This document shows, piece after piece, positions 1-7,524 of a DNA stretch of 13,972 bases. Numbering within the stretch: position 1 is the first letter of the stretch; every line of letters begins with the position of its first letter. The stretch comes from Bacillota bacterium (lineage in GTDB: Bacteria > Bacillota > Clostridia > Christensenellales > Aristaeellaceae). A program made the translations under genes and the position numbers. Location: contig JAEZTL010000011.1 of assembly GCA_023421395.1 (NCBI GenBank), positions 1 to 13,972 of the forward strand, in the 5' to 3' direction. The notes below the pieces were generated by a model, which worked only from the letters and a program-made list of their open reading frames with translations, made no database searches and was not told the origin of the DNA.

Positions 1-246
1 GTAAACGTGCTGGCGATGGGTGCGTTCTACGTGGCGCCGCAGATGGGGATCGAGATTGCGGAGGCGTACCTTGGGAACGAACTGGGGAGCGGGTACGAGT
101 GGTGGCCGAACTTCTACGAGTTTCACAGGCTGGCGATCGACGAGCTGGAGGCGTTCGACTACGAGGAATACAAGAAGAACGGGTTCAGGATGAAGCACCT
201 GGGGGACTTCCCGCTGAAGCTGGAGAAGAAGCCGGAATGCTGCTAG
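1..246 (+). CDS. C-terminal end of an unrecognised protein (partial)
   Basis: An open frame runs from the first base of the window to a TAG at 244-246, giving 81 residues with GC-rich third positions like the rest of the window. I do not recognise the family. The visible part is rich in aromatic and charged residues (EWWPNFYEFHRL, then DYEEYKKNG) and ends in a lysine-rich tail with two cysteines (KLEKKPECC). It has no membrane segment. GTG at 7 and ATG at 16 could be starts, but no ribosome-binding site can be seen because the window begins here, so a truncated longer gene is more likely. It converges on the large minus-strand operon, and the hairpin at 274-307 separates the two. No function is proposed. 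Confidence 0.6.
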   Translation, partial: VNVLAMGAFYVAPQMGIEIAEAYLGNELGSGYEWWPNFYEFHRLAIDELEAFDYEEYKKNGFRMKHLGDFPLKLEKKPECC

Positions 247-263
247 CGCGGCGCGCCGGGGCG

Positions 264-307
264 TAAAAGGAATCGAGGGCGGCCGGCCGGCGGACCGGCC
301 GCCCTCG
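264..307 (-). terminator. Hairpin terminator at the end of the catabolic operon
   Basis: Positions 274-286 and 295-307 form a perfect 13-bp GC-rich stem with an 8-base loop. Read on the minus strand, the stem is followed by the T-rich stretch ATTCCTTTTA (264-273), as expected for a factor-independent terminator 28 bases past the kduD stop. It lies between convergent genes, so it may also stop plus-strand transcription, although no T run follows it in that direction. Confidence 0.7.
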
Positions 308-334
308 CGCGCCGGGGAGGGGAAGCGCCGTTTC

Positions 335-1132
335 TTAAGGCTGTTTGCCGATGGAGGCCAGGATGCCGCCGTCCACGTAGAGAATATGTCCGTTGACGAA
401 GTTGGAGGCGTCCGAGGCCAAAAACACCGCCGGGCCCATCAGGTCCTCCACGCGGCCCCAGCGGGCGGCAGGGGTCTTGGCGATGATGAATTGATCGAAG
501 GGATGCCTCGTTCCATCCGGCTGCCTCGTCCGGAGCGGCGCGGTCTGCGGCGTTTCGATGTAGCCGGGGCCGATGCCGTTGCACTGGATGTTTCTGTCGC
601 CGTACTCGGCGCAGATGTTCTTCGTCAGCATCTTGAGGCCGCCCTTGGCCGCCGCGTAGGCGGAAACCGTCTCGCGGCCGAGTTCCGACATCATCGAGCA
701 GATGTTGATGATCTTGCCGTGCCCCTTTTTGATCATGCCGGGCAGCACGGCCTTCGCCATGAGAAACGCGGCGGTCAGATCCACGTCGATCACCCTGCGG
801 AAGTCCTCCGCGCTCATTTCGAGCATCGGCACGCGGCTGATGATGCCGGCATTGTTGACCAGGATGTCGACGACGCCCAGATCCGCCTCAATCCGCGGGA
901 TCACCTCCCGGATGGCGGCCTCGTCCGTCACGTCGAACACGTAGCCGCGGGCGGGAATGCCGTCGTCTTCATAGGCCTGCATCGCCTCGTCCACCGTCTC
1001 CCGCCGGGAGGCGTTGAAGGCGATGGCCGCGCCCGCCTGCCACAGCGCCTTGGCGATGGCGTAGCCGATGCCGTAGCAGCCGCCGGTGACCAGCGCCACC
1101 TTTCCGTCCAGCCGGAACATGCCCTGATCCAT
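335..1132 (-). CDS. kduD: Short-chain dehydrogenase, KduD / gluconate 5-dehydrogenase type
   Basis: A 265-residue classical SDR. The probable role is NAD(P)-dependent interconversion of 2,5-diketo-3-deoxygluconate and 2-keto-3-deoxygluconate in the cytoplasm, the step after KduI. It shows the dinucleotide motif TGGCYGIG (16-23), NNAG (93-96), Ser146, the YxxxK pair Tyr159/Lys163 and a C-terminal VNGHILYVDGG (247-257). The last motif and PQTAPLR (195-201) resemble enzymes usually labelled gluconate 5-dehydrogenase. Adjacency to kduI favours the KduD role, but the alternative is open. Asp118 sits where many SDRs have the catalytic Asn. The start is the ATG at 1132, with AGGAGG (1145-1140) 7 bases upstream. 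The kduI TAG stop overlaps that ribosome-binding site, so the two genes are probably translationally coupled. It is the last gene of the operon. Confidence 0.9.
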   Translation of the reverse strand: MDQGMFRLDGKVALVTGGCYGIGYAIAKALWQAGAAIAFNASRRETVDEAMQAYEDDGIPARGYVFDVTDEAAIREVIPRIEADLGVVDILVNNAGIISRVPMLEMSAEDFRRVIDVDLTAAFLMAKAVLPGMIKKGHGKIINICSMMSELGRETVSAYAAAKGGLKMLTKNICAEYGDRNIQCNGIGPGYIETPQTAPLRTRQPDGTRHPFDQFIIAKTPAARWGRVEDLMGPAVFLASDASNFVNGHILYVDGGILASIGKQP

Positions 1133-1143
1133 GCCGTTTCCTC

Positions 1144-1980
1144 CTATCGCAGCGACGCGGCAGGGACGGCGTCCATGTCGTCGAAAGCCTGATTCTCGCC
1201 GCACATGCCCCAGATGAAGGCGTAACGCCGGGTGCCCACGCCGGAGTGGATGCTCCAGGAGGGGGAAATAACCGCCTGCTCGTTATGCATCACGATGTGG
1301 CGGGTTTCGCCCGGCTCACCCATCAGGTGGAAGACAAGGCCGTCCGGCCCCATGTCGAAATAGAGGTAGACCTCCATGCGCCGCTCGTGAATGTGACAGG
1401 GCATGGTGTTCCAGTTATTGCCCTCCTCCAGCGACGTCAGCCCCATGCACAATTGGCAGCTCTCCATCACGTCCGGATGAAAATACTGGTAAATTGTGCG
1501 GCGGTTGCAATTTTCCGCGGCGCCCAGCGGGCGCTTGGCGGCTTTTTCAATGTCCACCTTCACGGTGGGGCAGGTTTTGTGGGCGGGGCAGGTGTTCAGG
1601 TAAAATTTGGCGGGATTCCTGGGGTCGGCGCTCTCCATGGCGATGGTCTTCGCGCCCATGCCCACGTACAGGCCATCCTGGTTTTTCAGGGCGTAGGCCT
1701 TGCCGTCCACGGTGACGACGCCCTCGCCGCCGATGTTGATCACGCCCATCTCCCGGCGCTCCAGAAAGGACTGGCTGGCCATTTCACGGCTGCCCGTCAG
1801 CGCCACCGGGCCGCTTACGGGCATCACGCCGCCGGCGATGATCCGGTCGAAATGGCTGTATGTCAGAAGCGCCTCGTCCGGCGCAAATACGGTGTCGATC
1901 AGGTAGCTCTCCCGCAGGCGGTCGGTGGTGTAGTGCCTGGCGTCTTCGGGGTGGCTGGGGTAGCGTACCGTCAATTTCAT
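1144..1980 (-). CDS. kduI: 5-dehydro-4-deoxy-D-glucuronate isomerase (KduI)
   Basis: A cupin-fold isomerase that converts 5-keto-4-deoxyuronate, formed spontaneously from unsaturated uronic acid, into 2,5-diketo-3-deoxygluconate in the cytoplasm. It is 278 residues, the family's usual length. The zinc ligands known for E. coli KduI are present at the same numbers: His196 and His198 (PCHIHERRMEVY), Glu203, and His245 (SWSIHSGVGT). Other family landmarks are GGVMPV (50-55) and FYLNTCPAH (126-134). The ATG at 1980 has AGGAGG (1992-1987) 6 bases upstream. It follows the F5/8C-like gene by 46 bases and its stop lies in the kduD ribosome-binding site. Its presence fixes the pathway: the operon makes and consumes unsaturated uronic acids. 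Confidence 0.97.
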   Translation of the reverse strand: MKLTVRYPSHPEDARHYTTDRLRESYLIDTVFAPDEALLTYSHFDRIIAGGVMPVSGPVALTGSREMASQSFLERREMGVINIGGEGVVTVDGKAYALKNQDGLYVGMGAKTIAMESADPRNPAKFYLNTCPAHKTCPTVKVDIEKAAKRPLGAAENCNRRTIYQYFHPDVMESCQLCMGLTSLEEGNNWNTMPCHIHERRMEVYLYFDMGPDGLVFHLMGEPGETRHIVMHNEQAVISPSWSIHSGVGTRRYAFIWGMCGENQAFDDMDAVPAASLR

Positions 1981-2026
1981 GATTTTCCTCCTTTTCGCAG
2001 CATGCGTTTCGTTTGAATGGATTGTA

Positions 2027-2806
2027 TCACACTTCCGTGCCGTAGACCAGCCACTGGGTCAGCGCGGGGAAGGCGGAGGGGTCCGCCGACTTGGCCAGCC
2101 GCTCCAGCCGCATCCAGGTCACGGTATGTTCTCCGATGTCCACGGCCTGCGCTTCCCCGCTGCGCCGGAGCGCGAAAGGAATCTCGGCCCCGTCTGACAG
2201 GACCACCGTTCCCCGCGTCCAGTACGCGTCGTGGGGAAAGTCAGCCCGGAGCACCAGCGCCATGCCGTCCACGCGCACCGGCCTGCCAAACTCAAGGAGA
2301 CACCACGCATCGTCCCGGACGCCGATGCCCCAGGATTGATAGGGCCATTCGCCGTGAAAGGCGTTCATCGTACAGCCGTCGATCGCGTTCCGCGCGGCGA
2401 ACACCGCCTCGTTGCGCGTTTCCACGTTGGCGCTGGCGTGGGGGTATGCGCCCGCTTTTTCGCGCTGATCCAGCGGGTTCAGCGCCAAGTTGCGCCGCCG
2501 GGCCAGTTCCGCCGGTTCCGGGAGCCAGGCGCGCATCAGGTGCCGTGGCCCTGAAAACGCCTGCGGCGGGTACGCAAGGCGCGCGTCGCCTTGGGGGATG
2601 CGGTATTCAAATCCGCCCTTCGGCAGGTAGAGAAGCGCCGGGTCCACCGATTGGTCCGCCTGAACCCAGAGAAAGCCTTTTTCCGCCGTAATTCGAAGCC
2701 GCGCGCCGGGCGTGTATTCGCCGTCTTTCGCCATCTGCGCCAGGCGGGGATGCGCCGCCCGCTGGAGGACTTCGCCCGTGATATCGAGAAGTGCAAGCTC
2801 AATCAT
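2027..2806 (-). CDS. Cytoplasmic protein with F5/8C-like carbohydrate-binding domain
   Basis: A 259-residue protein without signal peptide or membrane segment. Residues about 105-259 look like an F5/8 type C (discoidin-like) beta-sandwich: NLALNP, then ASANVETRNEAVFAARNAIDG (split here as ASANVETRN and AARNAIDG), HGEWPYQSWG, CLLEFGRPVRVDGMALVLR (169-187) and a closing TQWLVYG. Residues 1-100 are mostly beta-like and I do not recognise them. No catalytic motif is visible. Such domains normally sit on secreted enzymes, so a free cytoplasmic copy is odd. The start is the ATG at 2806, inside the sequence ATGATTGA. It overlaps the GH88 stop by 8 bases, with GGGGAG just upstream, so the two proteins are probably made together. 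It may bind oligosaccharide or assist GH88; this is inference. Function unknown. Confidence 0.75.
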   Translation of the reverse strand: MIELALLDITGEVLQRAAHPRLAQMAKDGEYTPGARLRITAEKGFLWVQADQSVDPALLYLPKGGFEYRIPQGDARLAYPPQAFSGPRHLMRAWLPEPAELARRRNLALNPLDQREKAGAYPHASANVETRNEAVFAARNAIDGCTMNAFHGEWPYQSWGIGVRDDAWCLLEFGRPVRVDGMALVLRADFPHDAYWTRGTVVLSDGAEIPFALRRSGEAQAVDIGEHTVTWMRLERLAKSADPSAFPALTQWLVYGTEV

Positions 2807-3944
2807 GGGATTCTCCCCCTTTTTGCGCCTTTTCGTGGAGCCAGAACATGGGGTCGGCGCTCCGGAGTTTTGCCAGCGCTTCCACGAAGAAGTAGTCGCC
2901 GTAGGTGATGTTGACATGCCGGCCCGCACCGTCGTCGTGGTAGGCGGCGGTGCACTTGGTCAGGACGCCGCGGGAAGCGTCCGACCAGTCCGCGCTCAGG
3001 CGGTCCATCCCGGTGAGGAGTTTCAGCGCGCAGTCCCGGTATTGGCTCTTTCCGGTCAGTTTGACAAGCTCCAGGAACGCGCAGGCGGCGATGGCGCCGG
3101 CGATGTTGTCGATGCGCTCCTCGCCGGGGGGCTGCATAAAATCGCAGTCCGTCAGCCCGTCGGGGCGAATGTGGGCGGCGAAGTAGCCGGCCACCCGCTC
3201 CGCCGCGTCGAGGCATTCCGGCCATCCCGTGGCCATATGGCCCAGCGTGAAGCCGTAAAGCGCCCAGGCCTGCCCCCGGGACCAGCTGGATCCTCTGGCG
3301 TAGCCCTGACCGGCGGGGGCGTCCAGCACCGCGCCGGTGACGGGATCAAAGATCACGATGTGGTTGCAGGAGCCGTCTTCCCGGAGGAAGTGGCGGATGG
3401 TGGTCTCCGTCTGAATGCGCGCGAGGGCGGAAAAGCGGGGGTCGCCCGTCTCCGCCGTCGCCCAGTAGAGCAGCGGCAGGTTCATCAGGCAGTCAATGAT
3501 CGCCCAGCCCTCCCGGCCCGGCTGCCCCCAGGCGCGGATGAAGCCCGACGGGTTGAATCGGCCCGCCAGGATCGTGGCGGCGTGCAGCACATGCACCCGG
3601 GCCATGGATTCGCCGGTGAGAAGCGCGTCCGCGCCCTCGGACAGAAGGTACATGAAGCCCACGTCGTGGTTGAGCCGCGTGAAGGCGTCAAGCTCCGCTT
3701 CCAGCCGCTTCTGTACCCGCCGCGCCTCCGTGCAAAAGATTTCTTCGCCCGTGGCCGCGTAAAGCTGCCACATCAGCGCGGGCCAGAAGCCGTTGGTCCA
3801 CCAGCCGTCGCCGTCAAAGGGCGGGCCCTGCCAGGCGCAGCCCTCGCCGCGGTAGGGAATAATGTCCTGCTCCGCCGCGACGGCGGCCGAGCGGCGGAAC
3901 TTCGCCACGGCCTTTTGAAAGGTATCATCGGCCCATTGCCGCAT
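2799..3944 (-). CDS. GH88 unsaturated glucuronyl/galacturonyl hydrolase
   Basis: A 381-residue (alpha/alpha)6-barrel hydrolase that hydrates the double bond of a terminal 4,5-unsaturated uronic acid and so releases it from oligosaccharides made by lyases. The two catalytic aspartates known from Bacillus unsaturated glucuronyl hydrolase (Asp88, Asp149) correspond to Asp94 in LNHDVGFMY and Asp151 in AIIDCLMNLPLLYWA. SSWSRGQAWALYGF (219-232) is a further family signature, and DNIAGAIAACAF (279-290) follows it. There is no signal peptide, so it acts in the cytoplasm. The ATG at 3944 has AGGAGG (3956-3951) 6 bases upstream. It overlaps the DUF2264 gene by 20 bases and the next gene by 8. Whether it prefers glucuronyl or galacturonyl (YteR/GH105-like) ends cannot be settled, but the overall pattern is GH88. 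Confidence 0.93.
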   Translation of the reverse strand: MRQWADDTFQKAVAKFRRSAAVAAEQDIIPYRGEGCAWQGPPFDGDGWWTNGFWPALMWQLYAATGEEIFCTEARRVQKRLEAELDAFTRLNHDVGFMYLLSEGADALLTGESMARVHVLHAATILAGRFNPSGFIRAWGQPGREGWAIIDCLMNLPLLYWATAETGDPRFSALARIQTETTIRHFLREDGSCNHIVIFDPVTGAVLDAPAGQGYARGSSWSRGQAWALYGFTLGHMATGWPECLDAAERVAGYFAAHIRPDGLTDCDFMQPPGEERIDNIAGAIAACAFLELVKLTGKSQYRDCALKLLTGMDRLSADWSDASRGVLTKCTAAYHDDGAGRHVNITYGDYFFVEALAKLRSADPMFWLHEKAQKGGESHD

Positions 3945-5724
3945 GAAGATCCTCCTCTCCGGGCGCGTCCCGCCATTTTTCGCGCCCGTTCGTCACCGCG
4001 CCCAGCACGGCGCAGGCCAGCACCGTCTCCCCCGGAGGGATGGAGGCGTGCAGCGTTGGGATGGCGGTGCGCGGGTACAGAAGATTGGTGTTGGGCTCGA
4101 CGGCGAGCACTTCGCCCCGGTTGTAGCCGGAGAAGGCGATGAGGCCGCTGAGCCCCCAGGGCCCTTCGGCCACCGCGAAATCCGGACCGGACTGCGCGGC
4201 GAGCCGGGCGTTTTCCGCCTCCCGGCGGATGGCATAGGCGCCCTCCGCCGCCAGGAGGGACCGGTCGCTCGCGATGCGGTGTACGCGGATGTGCCACTCG
4301 CCCACGGGGTAGAGCGTGGTGTCCACCGTTACGCCCGTGAAGGGACGCCAGAGGAAGCGCACCCGCCGTTCCGTCAGGTCGAAGGACTCCACGCCGTAGC
4401 GGCAGTGCCACATCCTTCCGTTTTCCGAAAAGGCCAGCATGCTGTCGTAGGCGCCCCGCGCGAGCAGCGTTGAGGACTTGGGCACGCTGAAGGCGAACGC
4501 GGTGGAGTAGCAGAACTTTTCGTACTTGGAATCGTCATGGGCATGGCCCTCGCCATGGTTGCCCGCCTCGAAGGCCTGCACATGGCTGCCGTCCGGCGCG
4601 GAGGTGATCAGAAGCCGCGCGTGGGGCTCCGGGAAGTGGGCCGTATGCCCTTCGAAGGGAGTTTCCGCCGCCCGCCAGAAGGGGTGTTCCTCCGGCAGCG
4701 CCAGTACGCAGAAGGCCTTCATCGCCCAATAGGGGGAGCCGGGGGCGTTGTAGCCCTCGCTCATGATGAGATTGGGGTAGCCGTAGCCGATGGTCAGCAC
4801 TCCGTCCCGGGTGAAGATCGGGCGCTTGAACCACGACCGCAGGTTGTTCAGCAGGATGTGCTTCATCACGCCATAATCTACGCCCGGCGCTTCCTGCCCG
4901 GAAAGCGCCAGCATCGCGAAGAACGCGCTTTCGGCGAAGCGGTAGGCGAGGCTGCGGCCATAGGGCAGCGCGTGCCCCTCTCGGTCAAACCACCGCGCGA
5001 AGCGCGGCGCGATGAGAAGCGCCCGCTCCCGGAACTTGCGGCTCCGCGCCGGGTCCAGTTTTTCCATCGCCCGGGCGTAGACGAGGCCGTAGTAATGGAA
5101 CGCCCAGAAGGTGTAGTACTCCCGCTGGTCCGGGTAATCAAAGTACCAGCCGTCCCCCTCGTAGTGGGCTTCGATTAGCGCGAGGTCTGCTTCCATGCGC
5201 TCCGCGCCATGCGGCAGGCCGTTCAGGAGAAACCCCGCGTTCACCAGCACCCGGAAGAAAAGCCAGTTGTTTTTCGGCATGTCGAACCGGTTGATCTGGC
5301 TGAGCCAGGCATGGATGTTCTTGCGCACCTCCGGCGGGAAGTCAAGGAAGAAGCGCCTGGGAACGAAGCACAGCGCCATCCCCATCACCGCCATTTCCAC
5401 CATGCGCTGGTCGTAATCGCCGATTTCGCCCCAGTACTCCGGATGGCCGGGATCGGTGCCGTTTTTGAGCCCTTCGCGCCACAGTTCCCACAGCGGCTCC
5501 GCTTCGGGGCAGCCGCCCATCAGCATCGGGATAATGGCCCACAGCGGGCGGGAATAGGCCTCCATTTCGGCGATCTCCGGGGGATATACCGCGCCGGTCT
5601 CGCCCAGGTGGAGCCGGGCGCGGCCCGGGCTCATCAGCCGGGTGAGGGGGATGATCAGGTCCGCCGCCGCCCGCGCCATGTCCCGGCGGGTCAGAAGCGG
5701 GTTATTGGCCGCCTGGTTGCCCAT
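3925..5724 (-). CDS. DUF2264 family protein, candidate cytoplasmic polysaccharide lyase
   Basis: A 599-residue protein of the DUF2264 family, found in bacterial glycan-use loci. The N-terminal half is a helical toroid-like domain with KNNWLFFRVLVNAGF (151-165), DGWYFDYPDQREYY (191-204) and YGRSLAYRFAESAFFAM (255-271). The C-terminal half is mostly beta, opening with GNHGEGHAHDDSKY (388-401). The toroid plus sheet layout, the NNW motif and the HxHDD motif parallel the neighbouring heparinase-type enzyme (NNW, then ENHNHND). I therefore infer a lyase or related glycan-active enzyme; no activity is proven by the sequence. There is no signal peptide. Two starts lie 6 bases apart: ATG 5724 has AGGAG at good spacing (7 bases), while ATG 5730 would leave only 1-3 bases. 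It overlaps the lyase gene by 23 bases and GH88 by 20. Confidence 0.85.
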   Translation of the reverse strand: MGNQAANNPLLTRRDMARAAADLIIPLTRLMSPGRARLHLGETGAVYPPEIAEMEAYSRPLWAIIPMLMGGCPEAEPLWELWREGLKNGTDPGHPEYWGEIGDYDQRMVEMAVMGMALCFVPRRFFLDFPPEVRKNIHAWLSQINRFDMPKNNWLFFRVLVNAGFLLNGLPHGAERMEADLALIEAHYEGDGWYFDYPDQREYYTFWAFHYYGLVYARAMEKLDPARSRKFRERALLIAPRFARWFDREGHALPYGRSLAYRFAESAFFAMLALSGQEAPGVDYGVMKHILLNNLRSWFKRPIFTRDGVLTIGYGYPNLIMSEGYNAPGSPYWAMKAFCVLALPEEHPFWRAAETPFEGHTAHFPEPHARLLITSAPDGSHVQAFEAGNHGEGHAHDDSKYEKFCYSTAFAFSVPKSSTLLARGAYDSMLAFSENGRMWHCRYGVESFDLTERRVRFLWRPFTGVTVDTTLYPVGEWHIRVHRIASDRSLLAAEGAYAIRREAENARLAAQSGPDFAVAEGPWGLSGLIAFSGYNRGEVLAVEPNTNLLYPRTAIPTLHASIPPGETVLACAVLGAVTNGREKWRDAPGEEDLHAAMGR

Positions 5725-7522
5725 TGCCATTCTCCTCCAGTATGAATTCCGCCTCGTGGGCGGTAGCGGGCGCGGCGGAGAGCGTCAGCCGCCAGATTTC
5801 TCCGGGGAAGGAGCGCGCCATGCGCGCGTCCGTCACCGGGATCGATCGGGCCGCCGCGCGGAGCGCGGCGGGGAAGCGCAGCCGCATTCTTCCCGCGAGG
5901 ACTTCCCCCGACTTGAGGCGGGGCTCCTCCCGGAGCAGGAATACCCACTCTACCGCCAGCGGAGATTCCAGCAGGATTTCATCCCGGATGCGCAGCGCGC
6001 CGTCCATCCGCGCGCCGCGGGTGAAGGCCCGGATGCCGCACGCCGCGGGGTAGGCGCTTTCAAGCCGCATGCGAACGCCCGAGGCGTTAAGGCACACGTC
6101 TTCCGCCCGGTGTTCGCGGCCGGGCAGCTGTTCCATTCCGCCGATCAGCGGCAGGTTGTGGTTCCCGCTACGGGTATTCCACAGCGCGTAGCGATGGTCG
6201 GAAAAGGTCTGACGGGTGTAGGTCAGGTTGCCCGCGTCCACCACGGCGGGCAGACCGCCGATGTAGAAGAGAAAACTGCCCACGTCGTTGTGGTTGTGAT
6301 TTTCGCCGTTGTGCCCGCCCTTGATGGCGGCGTAATGGCGGCCGCGCCGGCAGGCCCACACCTGAAGGTCCGGCAGCAGGATCGCGCCTTCCGGGGCACT
6401 TTCGGGTTCGGCGGGGATTTCCGCCGCGAAGAGCCGGTCCAGCACCCGGGAAAACTGCGGCGTGTCAACGGGCCAAGGGTCCGCATCTCCAGTCATGAGG
6501 GAAGCGCCCAGTTTTGCAAGACGCGGGTTGCCGGTGCGCAGCCCGAAGCAAAGCACCCGCTCGCCGTCGAGACGGGGCCTGGCGTCGCAGTCCGCGAAAT
6601 TCCAGAAATAAGGGCCCGCGATGTGGGCCGCCAGCGGGAATGCGGCGACGGCGCACAGCTTTTTGTCACCGTAGAAGTCCGCCCGTTCGCCGGTGGCGAA
6701 CCGGAGAAGCTCCAGGCAGTCCATAAGCGCCGCGCCCGCCATGTTCCAGTAGCCCGCGCCCTCGTCGCAGCCGCCGTCATCCGGCAGCGTATCCAGGTAG
6801 AGGTCCAGCATCCGCGCGGCGCGCACCGTACCTTCCCGGCGGCGGAAGGGGTCCGCCTCCCAGTAGAGAAGGCAGGCCAGCACGTTGGAGAGGATCCAGG
6901 GCGTCCAGTTGTTGACATCGCGCCGGATCATGCCCATCCACCAGAAATCGTCCCGCCGGAAGAAAGGGGAGAGCACCCGCCGTTCAACCTCGAGGCGCAT
7001 CCGGCGCCGGATCATTGGGGAGACGGCGTCCAGCTTGTCCGCCAGCAGGTGGCAGACGAGGCTGACCGTCGCCCCGGTCTGGGCGGCGAACAGGTCCACC
7101 ACCGGGTTTTCGGCGTCAGGCAACGGCCTTTCCTCCGGCGTGGGGCTGCCCGGATGGGCGTCCACATTGTGGGCGCTGACTGCCCAGCCCGTCTCCTCGG
7201 CGAGGAGCCACAGCCCGTCGATGACGCCGTCCAGAAACGAGCCGTCCCAGGTGAGGCATTCGCCCACAACCAGGCGGATCAGCTTTTGCCGGCGCTGAAA
7301 GTAGGGGACTTCGAAGGTCTGGCGGTCGCCCGTCCGGGCGTAGGCCAGAAACTGTCCGGCGGTCAGGAGAGGATAGGGAATCTCCCGCGCCGAGCGCGCG
7401 CCTGCGAGCGCGGCGTCTTTCAAGCGGACGTCTTCCCACGCCGCGCGGTCCGCGCCCGCGGGCCAGGGCAGTCCGGAAGATACCGGGGTTTCCGGATGCG
7501 CCGTGAAAAAATCGGTAAACAT
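5702..7522 (-). CDS. Heparinase II/III-type polysaccharide lyase, cytoplasmic
   Basis: A 606-residue enzyme of the heparinase II/III superfamily, whose members cleave uronic-acid glycans by beta-elimination and leave an unsaturated end. The helical toroid covers about residues 1-370, with RRDVNNWTPWILSN (200-213) and GGCDEGAGYWNMAG (250-263). The beta-sandwich follows, with the metal-site motif NGENHNHNDVGSF (405-417; His409, His411, Asp413) and SGNHNLPLIGG (452-462). There is no signal peptide, unlike many family members, so it should act on imported oligosaccharides. The start is ATG 7522, with GAAGGG 6 bases upstream. ATG 7528 forms an ATGA overlap with the permease stop but would sit against the ribosome-binding site. 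An open frame continues upstream to 7999 but runs through the permease gene and is not part of it. The substrate and CAZy family are not resolved. Confidence 0.9.
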   Translation of the reverse strand: MFTDFFTAHPETPVSSGLPWPAGADRAAWEDVRLKDAALAGARSAREIPYPLLTAGQFLAYARTGDRQTFEVPYFQRRQKLIRLVVGECLTWDGSFLDGVIDGLWLLAEETGWAVSAHNVDAHPGSPTPEERPLPDAENPVVDLFAAQTGATVSLVCHLLADKLDAVSPMIRRRMRLEVERRVLSPFFRRDDFWWMGMIRRDVNNWTPWILSNVLACLLYWEADPFRRREGTVRAARMLDLYLDTLPDDGGCDEGAGYWNMAGAALMDCLELLRFATGERADFYGDKKLCAVAAFPLAAHIAGPYFWNFADCDARPRLDGERVLCFGLRTGNPRLAKLGASLMTGDADPWPVDTPQFSRVLDRLFAAEIPAEPESAPEGAILLPDLQVWACRRGRHYAAIKGGHNGENHNHNDVGSFLFYIGGLPAVVDAGNLTYTRQTFSDHRYALWNTRSGNHNLPLIGGMEQLPGREHRAEDVCLNASGVRMRLESAYPAACGIRAFTRGARMDGALRIRDEILLESPLAVEWVFLLREEPRLKSGEVLAGRMRLRFPAALRAAARSIPVTDARMARSFPGEIWRLTLSAAPATAHEAEFILEENGNGQPGGQ

Positions 7523-7524
7523 GG

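Noticed and set aside
2712..4142. Plus-strand open frame opposite GH88
   Set aside because: Antisense to GH88 with its catalytic motifs intact on the minus strand; composition is biased and no family is recognised.
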